NCBI GenBank assembly: GCA_038040385.1
Contig: JBBPII010000003.1
Coordinates: 310,001-374,000, forward strand
DNA: 64,000 bases
Origin: Gilichinskyi gelida
GTDB lineage: Bacteria > Acidobacteriota > Thermoanaerobaculia > Gp7-AA8
Reading direction: 5' to 3'
Shown in pieces: positions 56,459-64,000 of this stretch (the first letter of the stretch is position 1; each line of letters starts with the position of its first letter). Under the pieces are notes generated by a model. It saw only the letters and a program-made list of their open reading frames with translations. It was not told where the DNA came from and did not search any database. The position numbers were made by a program, and so were the translations under genes.

Positions 56459-57889
56459 TCAGACCCGCACCCGGTGCACTCTTAGCAGGTTGGTCTTCGC
56501 CCTCTGGTAGATCGGCGACCCCATCAGAATCACCAGTCGGTCGCCGGGGACGACGATGTCCCGGCTCAGCAGGTAGTCGTCGACGCGCTCCACGATCTGC
56601 TCGTGGTACTCCCCCACGTCCTTCAGTACGAACGGCTGCACGCCCCACAGCATGTTCATGCGGCGGGCGACCCAGCTCGAGGGCGTGAGGGCGATGACCG
56701 GCTGCTTGGGGCGGAACTTCGACATCAGCCGCGCCGTGAAGCCGGTCTGGGTGAAGACCACGATGAACTTCGCGTCGAGCTGCTCGGCGGCGTAGTTGGC
56801 CGCGCCGGCCAGCGCGTCGGTGAACTCGTCGGTCTCCGAGGCGACTTTGAAGTGCTGGCGCGGGACGACCACCTGCAGTTGGCGGTTGTTCTCCGCGGCC
56901 ATGATGATCCGCGCCATCATCTGCACCGCCTCGACCGGGTATTTCCCCGACGCCGTCTCCGCCGACAGCATCACGGCGTCCGATCCGTCGAAGATCGCGT
57001 TCGCCACGTCCGAGGCCTCGGCGCGCGTGGGACGGGAGTTGGTGGTCATCGACTCCAGCATCTGCGTCGCGGTGATGGCGAAGCGCCCCGACTGGCTGGC
57101 CTTCGACAGGATCTTCTTCTGCACGATCGGCACGACCTCGGGCGGCAGCTCGACGCCCAGGTCGCCGCGGGCGACCATCACGCCGTCGCTGACGTCGAGG
57201 ATCTCGTCGAGGTTGTCGATGGCCTGGGCCTTCTCCAGCTTGGCCACGATGTTGATCTCGTCGCCCTTCAGCTCGTGCAGCAGCGCGCGGAGCTCGACGA
57301 TGTCCGAGCGCCGCCGGATGAATGACGCCGCGAGATAGTCGAGCTGCTGCTCGACGGCGAAGCGGACGTCCTCGCGATCCTTCTCCGTCACCGCGGGGAT
57401 GGTCAGCTCGGTGTCGGGGAAGTTCATCCCCTTCTTCGACGAGATCGGTCCGCCGTGGATGACCCGTGTGACGACCTTCTTCTCGTCGACCGCGGTGACG
57501 ACCAGCTCCACCAGACCGTCGTTGATCAGGATCCGCTGCCCGATCTGCACCTCGCTCGGCAGCGGCGTGAACGGCGTGGAGACGATCGAGGCATTTCCGA
57601 TCTGCGGCTCGGTGGTGATGGTGAACGTCTGGCCGGTCTGCAATTGGATGATGCCGTCGACCTCCCCGATGCGCAGCTTCGGGCCCTGGATGTCCCCCAT
57701 GATCGGGATGTACTTGCCGATGTCGGTGGCGATGTGGCGGATGACGTCGATGATGCGGCGCCGCTCATCGGGCGCGCCGTGCGAGAAGTTGAGGCGGAAG
57801 ACATCGACGCCGCAGGTGAGGAGGCGGTGGATGGTGTCTTCGCTGCTGCAGGAAGGACCTAGCGTCGCGATGATTTTGGTTCGGCGCAC
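56459..57889 (-). CDS. pyk: Pyruvate kinase
   Basis: Transfers phosphate from PEP to ADP, last step of glycolysis. GTG start at 57889 gives 476 aa. Conserved blocks: RRTKIIATLGPSCSS, VFRLNFSHGAPDE, GDIQGPKLRIG, the catalytic-Lys/metal region IVAKLEKAQAIDNLDEI and MVARGDLGVELP, and TATQMLESMTTNSRPTRAE. The gene starts 5 nt after the DAHP synthase stop, so the two PEP-consuming enzymes share an operon. Confidence 0.97.
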   Translation of the reverse strand: MRRTKIIATLGPSCSSEDTIHRLLTCGVDVFRLNFSHGAPDERRRIIDVIRHIATDIGKYIPIMGDIQGPKLRIGEVDGIIQLQTGQTFTITTEPQIGNASIVSTPFTPLPSEVQIGQRILINDGLVELVVTAVDEKKVVTRVIHGGPISSKKGMNFPDTELTIPAVTEKDREDVRFAVEQQLDYLAASFIRRRSDIVELRALLHELKGDEINIVAKLEKAQAIDNLDEILDVSDGVMVARGDLGVELPPEVVPIVQKKILSKASQSGRFAITATQMLESMTTNSRPTRAEASDVANAIFDGSDAVMLSAETASGKYPVEAVQMMARIIMAAENNRQLQVVVPRQHFKVASETDEFTDALAGAANYAAEQLDAKFIVVFTQTGFTARLMSKFRPKQPVIALTPSSWVARRMNMLWGVQPFVLKDVGEYHEQIVERVDDYLLSRDIVVPGDRLVILMGSPIYQRAKTNLLRVHRVRV

Positions 57890-57894
57890 AATTG

Positions 57895-58929
57895 CTACGA
57901 CGCCGCCAGCGCCGGCTGCAACGACCGTCCCACCACCGCGGCGATGGCATCCACCTCGCGCACCAGCTTGGCGAACGCCTCCGGCAGGATCGACTGCGGG
58001 CCGTCCGACAGCGCTTCCTCCGGCTTGTGGTGGACTTCGACCAGGACGCCGTCGGCGCCGACGGCGATGGCCGCCCGGGAAAGCGGCAGGACCTTGTTGC
58101 GCTTGCCAGTGCCGTGGCTGGGGTCGACCAGGATCGGGAGGTGGCTGATGCGCTTGACGGCCGGCACCACGGAGAGGTCGAGCGTGTTGCGGGTGTGGTC
58201 GGCGAAGGTCCGCACGCCGCGCTCGCAGAGGATCACGTTGTAGTTCCCCTCCGACATGATGTACTCCGCGGAGAGGAGCAGTTCCTCGAGCGTCGCCGAC
58301 ATGCCGCGCTTGAGTAGCACCGGGATGCGCGCGCGCCCCGCCGCCTTGAGCAGCGAGAAGTTCTGCATGTTGCGCGCGCCGATCTGGATGCAGTCGGCGT
58401 ACTTTTCCACCAGCGTCAGCGACTCCTGATCGACGGCCTCGGTGACGATCGGCAGGTCGAACTCGTCGCGCACGCGGGCCAGGATCTCCAGCCCCGCTTC
58501 GCCGAGGCCCTGGAAGGAGTAGGGCGAGGTGCGCGGCTTGTAGGCGCCGCCGCGGAAGAGCTGCCCGCCGGCGCTCTTGATCCGCTCGCCGATGGTGCGC
58601 GCCTGATCGAGCGATTCGACGGCGCACGGTCCGCCGACCACGATGATTCCGTTGCCGCCGACGTCCACCCCGCCGACCCTGATCACGCTGTCGTCGGGCT
58701 TCGCTTCCCTGCTGACCAGCTTGTAGGCGTGCGAGACGCGAATGACTTCCTTGACTCCGCTGAAGGTCTCGAGAATCTCGGGATCGGCCGCGCCCTGGGT
58801 GCCGGTGATACCGATTGCGGTGCGGTTCGCGCCGGGAATGGGATGGGCCTTGAGCCCCATTTTCTCGACGTGCCGGACGATCGCTTCGATTTGTTCGGGC
58901 CGGGCGCCGGCTTCCATTACGACGAGCAT
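57895..58929 (-). CDS. aroF: 3-deoxy-7-phosphoheptulonate (DAHP) synthase, type I-beta with N-terminal regulatory-like domain
   Basis: Condenses PEP and erythrose-4-P, first step of aromatic amino-acid synthesis. Residues 1-70 form a ferredoxin-like/ACT-type domain (MLVVMEAGARPEQIEAIVRH; IGITGTQGAADPEI), typical of feedback-controlled I-beta enzymes. The barrel shows VVGGPCAVES, GGAYKPRTSPYSFQG, QIGARNMQNF, LLKRGMSATLEE, LCERGVRTF and VDPSHGTGKR. The ATG at 58929 is 8 nt after a TATACT box that overlaps the promoter of the divergent 58956 gene. Confidence 0.96.
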   Translation of the reverse strand: MLVVMEAGARPEQIEAIVRHVEKMGLKAHPIPGANRTAIGITGTQGAADPEILETFSGVKEVIRVSHAYKLVSREAKPDDSVIRVGGVDVGGNGIIVVGGPCAVESLDQARTIGERIKSAGGQLFRGGAYKPRTSPYSFQGLGEAGLEILARVRDEFDLPIVTEAVDQESLTLVEKYADCIQIGARNMQNFSLLKAAGRARIPVLLKRGMSATLEELLLSAEYIMSEGNYNVILCERGVRTFADHTRNTLDLSVVPAVKRISHLPILVDPSHGTGKRNKVLPLSRAAIAVGADGVLVEVHHKPEEALSDGPQSILPEAFAKLVREVDAIAAVVGRSLQPALAAS

Positions 58930-58937
58930 GGCCGGCC

Positions 58938-58945
58938 AGTATAAT
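58938..58945. promoter_or_regulatory. Overlapping divergent leaderless promoters (aroF-pyk / 58956 gene)
   Basis: Minus strand TATACT (58938-58943) ends 8 nt before the aroF ATG. Plus strand TATAAT (58940-58945) ends 10 nt before the ATG at 58956. The two hexamers share four base pairs, so occupancy must be mutually exclusive. Confidence 0.65.
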
Positions 58946-58955
58946 TGAGGGCTCC

Positions 58956-59684
58956 ATGAAGAAAATCCTGATGCTCTGCGCGGTTCTCACCTTCGTTTCG
59001 TCACAACTCTTCGCGTACTGGGTGGTCTTGAAGGACGGCTCGCGCTACGAGACGATCGGGAAGCCGACCATCTCCGGCAACAAGGCCACGTTCACGCTGA
59101 AGAACGGGCAGACCGTTCAGGTGACCGCGGACGCCATCGACAATGCGAAGTCCGAAGAGGCCACGCGCTTCGGCGGCGGTACGGTCATCGCCACGGAGCA
59201 GCGCCCAACGCCGGCGGCCAAGGCGCCCTCCTCGCTCGGCTCGCAGATCCGTCTCCGCCGCCAGCAGCAGGCGGCAGCGGCAGCGAACGCCGGCGCGCCG
59301 CCGGTCGTTGCGCCTCCACCCACCGCCGCGGCGCTCCTCGGCAGCGACGTCCTCGACAAGTTCGAGCGGGCGTACGAAAACGTCGGGATCTTCGAGCACA
59401 AGATGACCGCCACCGCCGGTCGCGGCCTCCGCGCCGACCTGACCACCGACAGCGAGGACAAAGTCTTCAACGCCATCTCCGCCACGGCGTTTCTCATCGT
59501 GCACAACGCCGGGTTGAGCGGCGTGACCATCGACGACGTCGACATGTTCATGAAGATGACCAACGGGGGGACGGCGGGACGCTTCCACATGACGCGCGCC
59601 GACGCCAATGCGCTCTACGTCGGCGGCACGTCGCCGGACCGCAACCGGCTGCAGGAGTACTTCATCAGGAAGGTGCTGTTTTAG
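58956..59684 (+). CDS. Secreted protein with VVLKDGSR-type domain
   Basis: A 242-aa protein, function unknown. Signal peptide MKKILMLCAVLTFVSSQLFA is followed by YWVVLKDGSRYETIGKPTIS and GQTVQVTADAIDNAKS, the short module shared with the 21314 and 44786 proteins. A Gln/Ala/Pro-rich middle (RRQQQAAAAANAGAPPVVAP) links to a C-terminal domain with YENVGIFEHKMTATAGRGLR and AISATAFLIVHNAGLSGVTI. Likely periplasmic. A family D palindrome starts at its stop codon. Confidence 0.68.
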   Translation: MKKILMLCAVLTFVSSQLFAYWVVLKDGSRYETIGKPTISGNKATFTLKNGQTVQVTADAIDNAKSEEATRFGGGTVIATEQRPTPAAKAPSSLGSQIRLRRQQQAAAAANAGAPPVVAPPPTAAALLGSDVLDKFERAYENVGIFEHKMTATAGRGLRADLTTDSEDKVFNAISATAFLIVHNAGLSGVTIDDVDMFMKMTNGGTAGRFHMTRADANALYVGGTSPDRNRLQEYFIRKVLF

Positions 59685-59705
59685 ACGGGCTGAAGCCCGT
59701 CCTAC
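59684..59705. repeat. Family D palindrome between convergent genes
   Basis: GACGGGC, loop TGAA, GCCCGTC, then CTAC. It fills the 22-bp gap between two converging stop codons. Confidence 0.85.
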
Positions 59706-59706
59706 A

Positions 59707-60651
59707 TCACTGCACCACTTCCGCTCCCGCCTCGCTGCCGTACACCATCACGTAGCGGAACCGCCGCTCCACCGGATCGACGATGGTCTGCTCGCCGGCG
59801 GCGAAGACGAACGGCTCGACCGGCCCCTCGATCTCGAAGAGCTCCGAGCGCTCGTTGGCGAAGCGGACGTTGATGGCGTGCGCCACTCCGCTGACGTAGC
59901 GCAGCGTCAGGCGCACGCGGCCGGTGGTGGGGCCGAAGTCGAAGACGGTCGCCCGCTTGGGATCGACGACTGTTACCGCGACGCCGGCGCGCACGTCGAC
60001 GCGAGCCAGCGCGGCTTTGATGTCGAAGGTCTCGCGCGGCGCGATGACGCGCTGCGGCGGCCCGGCGCGCTTTCCCTCCTGCCGCGCGAGGTAGTTCCAG
60101 CGACCGATGGGCGGACGGCCGATGCGCATCGGCGGCGCCATCGCCGCGGGCTCGGGATCGCGCACCATCAGATCGTCCATCCAGCGGCGGACGATGTGCC
60201 ACTTTTCATCGGTGACCACGACGTTCTGGTAATCCGGCGCGATGTCCACCGAGGCGATGATGCCGCCGACGCCGTCGCGGCTGCGGACGCCGATGACCAT
60301 GCGGTTGGCGCTGGTGCGGGCGATCGGCGTGACGTCATAGACGTCGAGCGCGCGCGCGTCGCCGACCTTGCGTCCCCCGATTTCCGTCCCGTTGAACCAG
60401 AGCGTGTACTCCGGATCGCCGGCGATCTTGACCTTCGTGAAGTAGCGGTTGGGCGGCAGATCGAACTCGCGGGTGGCGAAAAACGCGACCGGGATGTTGC
60501 GGCTGAGCTGATGCCTTGCCCAGATCCACTGCGCGCGGCCGGTGACGTCGTAGAACTTGTGGGCGTAGAGGAGCCACAGCCGGCTGAGGGAGAATGTGAT
60601 GATGACAACCGATGCTGCGACGATCGCCAGCCGGCGGACTTGAATGCTCAT
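59707..60651 (-). CDS. Membrane-anchored beta-sandwich protein (GH78 N-domain-like), unknown function
   Basis: A 314-aa protein. One N-terminal transmembrane anchor (LAIVAASVVIITFSLSRLWLLY) is followed by a beta-rich region reading AQWIWARHQLSRNIPVAFFA, REFDLPPNRYFTKVKIAGDP and YTLWFNGTEIGG. This resembles the carbohydrate-binding jelly-roll that precedes alpha-L-rhamnosidases (inference). No catalytic GH motif follows. The start ATG (complement of 60649-60651) overlaps the kdsB start codon on the other strand, and its TACAAT promoter lies inside the kdsB coding sequence. Confidence 0.68.
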   Translation of the reverse strand: MSIQVRRLAIVAASVVIITFSLSRLWLLYAHKFYDVTGRAQWIWARHQLSRNIPVAFFATREFDLPPNRYFTKVKIAGDPEYTLWFNGTEIGGRKVGDARALDVYDVTPIARTSANRMVIGVRSRDGVGGIIASVDIAPDYQNVVVTDEKWHIVRRWMDDLMVRDPEPAAMAPPMRIGRPPIGRWNYLARQEGKRAGPPQRVIAPRETFDIKAALARVDVRAGVAVTVVDPKRATVFDFGPTTGRVRLTLRYVSGVAHAINVRFANERSELFEIEGPVEPFVFAAGEQTIVDPVERRFRYVMVYGSEAGAEVVQ

Positions 60652-61357
60652 GAGCGCCGCGATTGTAATTCCCGCCCGCTGGGCATCCACGCGCTTTCCC
60701 GGAAAGCCGCTGGCGATGATCGCCGGCGTGTCACTGATCCAGCGCGTCGTGGAGCGCGTGGAGCAGTGCAGGCGTGTCGCGGCAATCTACGTTGCTACTG
60801 ATGACGACCGCATCGCCGAGCACGTCCGGGGATTCCGTTGCCCGGTTCTACGCCCCGAGGGGGACTTCGCCACCGGCACCGACCGCATCGCCGCCTCTCT
60901 CGATCTGCTGGGCTTCACGTACGACCAGATCGTCAACGTGCAGGGCGACGAGCCGCTGATCGACGCCGGCAGCGTCGACGCGGTCATCGAGGTGCTGCAG
61001 ACCACCGGCGCGGACATCGCCACCCTCGCCTCCCCACTCGAGTCGGAGGAGGAGCGCGCGTCGCGCGACGTGGTCAAAGTGGTCACTGCACTCAATGGCG
61101 ATGCACTTTACTTCTCTCGCGCGCCGCTCGCCGGCGCGGATCGACACGTCGGGCTGTATGGCTACCAAACTGCTGTGCTGCGGGCACTTGCGTCGCTCCC
61201 ACCGTCGCCATTGGAGCTCGCGGAGTCGCTCGAGCAGTTGCGGGCCCTGCAGAACGGCTTTAAAATCCGCGTTGTCCTTACATCGAAAGCGCACCTCGGA
61301 GTCGACCGTCCCGAGGATATTGCGCGCGTGGAGAGCGAGCTTGCGAAACATGGGTAA
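60650..61357 (+). CDS. kdsB: 3-deoxy-manno-octulosonate cytidylyltransferase (CMP-KDO synthetase)
   Basis: Activates KDO with CTP for lipopolysaccharide core synthesis, so the organism is a diderm with KDO-type LPS. The 235-aa product has IVIPARWASTRFPGKPL (CTP-binding loop), IYVATDDDRI, ATGTDRIA, NVQGDEPLID (metal-binding Asp) and HVGLYGYQ. Start at ATG 60650; an ATG two codons upstream is equally possible. Because the core begins within five residues of the start, the start-codon overlap with the divergent gene is real. pyrG, which makes the CTP substrate, follows. Confidence 0.95.
   Translation: MSAAIVIPARWASTRFPGKPLAMIAGVSLIQRVVERVEQCRRVAAIYVATDDDRIAEHVRGFRCPVLRPEGDFATGTDRIAASLDLLGFTYDQIVNVQGDEPLIDAGSVDAVIEVLQTTGADIATLASPLESEEERASRDVVKVVTALNGDALYFSRAPLAGADRHVGLYGYQTAVLRALASLPPSPLELAESLEQLRALQNGFKIRVVLTSKAHLGVDRPEDIARVESELAKHG
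60662..60667 (-). promoter_or_regulatory. -10 box of the 59707-60651 gene within kdsB
   Basis: TACAAT on the minus strand, 10 nt before the ATG, inside codons 5-6 of kdsB. Confidence 0.5.
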
Positions 61358-61360
61358 AGT
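61355..61360 (+). promoter_or_regulatory. Possible -10 box of pyrG
   Basis: TAAAGT overlaps the kdsB TAA stop. It would give pyrG a leader of about 130 nt containing two hairpins. Confidence 0.35.
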
Positions 61361-61373
61361 TGGAGGGCGTCGT

Positions 61374-61388
61374 TGAGCCGCGGGCTCA
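61374..61388 (+). other. Leader hairpin 1 upstream of pyrG
   Basis: TGAGCC, loop GCG, GGCTCA. A stable 6-bp GC-rich stem near the start of the proposed pyrG leader. Confidence 0.4.
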
Positions 61389-61444
61389 CGACGAAGCACT
61401 CCCCGCAAGCCCAGCCGACGACTCTCCCCAAACCAACTACCGAT

Positions 61445-61462
61445 GAGGCACCGGTGTGCCTC
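61445..61462 (+). terminator. Terminator-like hairpin 2 upstream of pyrG
   Basis: GAGGCAC, loop CGGT, GTGCCTC, followed by GTTTCTG. A perfect 7-bp stem with a short T run, ending about 20 nt before the pyrG SD. It could end kdsB transcripts or attenuate pyrG. Confidence 0.45.
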
Positions 61463-61494
61463 GTTTCTGCATTGCACCTACAGGGAGGCGAGCG

Positions 61495-63144
<1,650 letters not shown>

Positions 63145-63147
63145 CGA

Positions 63148-63252
63148 CCCTCACCCGGCGCTTCGCGCCACCCTCTCCCGCAAGCGGGAGAGGGACGTTA
63201 GATGTCCTTCTCCCGCGTGAGCGGGAGAAGGTGCCCGAAGGGCGGATGAGGG
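63148..63252. repeat. Family B dispersed palindrome between convergent genes
   Basis: CCCTCACCC ... CCCTCTCCCGC-AA-GCGGGAGAGGG ... CCTTCTCCCGC-GTGA-GCGGGAGAAGG ... GGATGAGGG. It sits between the pyrG stop and the stop of the 63266 gene. Confidence 0.9.
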
Positions 63253-63265
63253 TCCCGTGAGCTGC

Positions 63266-63508
63266 TCACCCGATGACTCTCGCCTGCCACTCCTTCATGA
63301 ACTGTTTGAGCGCACTCGGCTCGCGGCTCATCATGATCGCCGCATCCTCCAGCGTCACCGCTTCCGTGCCGCTCACGCCGCTGGCGACGCAGAAACATCG
63401 CATCTCGCGGTATCCGCAGCGTCGGCAACCGTAGAGATCGAATTCGAAGCCGCCCGCCGACGGAAGATCGACGAGATGGATCAGAGCATGCCGCACGCAG
63501 AGCGTCAC
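63266..63508 (-). CDS. Small Cys-rich protein coupled to a glycosyltransferase
   Basis: An 80-aa protein from a GTG that overlaps the glycosyltransferase stop (GTGA). GCRRCGYREMRCFC holds four Cys in a compact knuckle, with another Cys near the N-terminus (LCVRH), suggesting a small zinc ribbon. The C-terminal half (EDAAIMMSREPSALKQFMKE) is helical. No family recognised. The tight coupling suggests a partner of the upstream membrane glycosyltransferase or simple operon membership. Confidence 0.6.
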   Translation of the reverse strand: MTLCVRHALIHLVDLPSAGGFEFDLYGCRRCGYREMRCFCVASGVSGTEAVTLEDAAIMMSREPSALKQFMKEWQARVIG

Positions 63509-64000
63509 GTCTCCTCGCTCACGACCGAACGCGGCCTCCCGCGAACCTCGTCGTAGATCTTCGCCAGGTACAGCCCGATCACGCCCAGGCCGGCCAGGAT
63601 CATCGATCCCGACATCAGGATCAGCAGGATCACGGTGGTGAAGCCGCTCACGGCGTGGCCGACGGCCCACAGATACAGGGCCCAGGCGCCGAGCAGCAGC
63701 GACACGATGAAGAAGATCGCGGCGAGGCCGAGGACGATGAAGAGCGGGATGGGCGAGAACGCCAGGATGGCGGTGACGGCGAGGCCGAGGAGCTTTGCGC
63801 TCGTCCAGCGCGACTCGCCGGAGGCACGCGCGGGGACGTCGAAATGCACCGCGGCGCGGCGAAAGCCGAGCCACGCGGTGAGGCCGCGGAAGAAGACATT
63901 GCGCTCGCTCAGGCGGTTGTAGGTGTCGACCACCCGCCGGTCGAGCAGTTTGAAATCGCTCGCCCCGACCAGATCGATGCCCGAGAGTCGATCGAAGACC
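63505..64000 (-). CDS. Polyprenyl-phosphate glycosyltransferase (GtrB/ArnC-like), C-terminal part
   Basis: Truncated by the right window edge; about 165 C-terminal residues are visible. VGASDFKLLDRRVVDTYNRL and RNVFFRGLTAWLGFRRAAV are the acceptor-side motifs of GtrB/DPM1-type GT2 enzymes. Two long hydrophobic helices follow (LFIVLGLAAIFFIVSLLLGA; TVILLILMSGSMILAGLGVI) and then LGLYLAKIYDEVRGRPRSVV. Such enzymes load a sugar on undecaprenyl phosphate. It is coupled to the small Cys-rich gene. Confidence 0.9.
   Translation of the reverse strand, partial: VFDRLSGIDLVGASDFKLLDRRVVDTYNRLSERNVFFRGLTAWLGFRRAAVHFDVPARASGESRWTSAKLLGLAVTAILAFSPIPLFIVLGLAAIFFIVSLLLGAWALYLWAVGHAVSGFTTVILLILMSGSMILAGLGVIGLYLAKIYDEVRGRPRSVVSEET

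Overview
The window is GC-rich, densely packed bacterial chromosome, most likely from a member of the Acidobacteriota. I infer this from large TonB-dependent receptors and an outer-membrane barrel that begin with a carboxypeptidase-regulatory-like domain, secreted TPR proteins, a full diderm envelope gene set (BamD, CpoB-like, KdsB, class A PBP), and several families of dispersed palindromic repeats. No rRNA, tRNA, CRISPR array, transposase or integrase was seen. Most genes are housekeeping genes. Accessory content is limited to a toxin-antitoxin island (25.7-27.4 kb) and scattered lineage-specific envelope genes.

Layout. 1-10.4 kb: uvrC (runs off the left edge), an esterase, a GT2 glycosyltransferase, a TonB-dependent receptor, a PLP aminotransferase, a DUF1304 membrane protein, a secreted TPR protein, and two paralogous small SNase-like proteins (5988 and 9660). 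10.4-20.1 kb: an orphan beta-helix protein, uvrB with a coupled membrane protein, a CheY-like regulator, PBP1A, and a small protein coupled to a histidine kinase. 20.2-25.8 kb: aroB, a secreted protein, aspS, a gamma-carbonic anhydrase, a TMEM175-like channel. 25.7-27.4 kb: two PIN-toxin modules around a rearrangement scar. 27.4-34.1 kb: an MFS/folA/thyA operon, divergent from a coupled lysA / D-aminoacylase / permease operon. 34.1-42.3 kb: a patatin lipoprotein with two PEGA-like mini-proteins, spmB/spmA, a TPR-tailed alkaline-phosphatase-superfamily lipoprotein and a second TonB-dependent receptor. 42.5-53 kb: era, corC-like, an oxidoreductase, def, a cNMP-binding protein, cpoB, bamD, rpe, a PASTA protein and lon. 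53-64 kb: a PHP-domain protein, an outer-membrane barrel, pyk and aroF sharing the PEP branch point, kdsB, pyrG, and a truncated polyprenyl-type glycosyltransferase.

Two architectural rules stand out. First, at least 23 genes have a sigma70-like -10 hexamer (TANNNT or a close variant) ending only 5-13 nt, mostly 5-10 nt, before the start codon, with no Shine-Dalgarno site. This implies widespread leaderless transcription, whereas the receptors, lon and the CheY gene have leaders with clear SD sites. Second, the eleven convergent gene junctions either touch or overlap (five), or have a gap that is filled by a dispersed palindromic repeat (all six), which suggests the repeats act as bidirectional terminators. 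One repeat family also lies inside coding sequence, adding about 30 residues to the N-terminus of Era and a linker in the CpoB-like protein.

The most unusual locus is 25757-27411. A Phd/PIN module sits exactly at an ancestral overlap of two convergent genes and is bracketed by a perfect 14-bp direct repeat that restores both stop codons, like a target-site duplication without a transposase. Next to it is a chimeric scar of the same two genes in tandem-duplication order, whose five differences from the intact genes are all synonymous, followed by a second, unrelated VapBC module.
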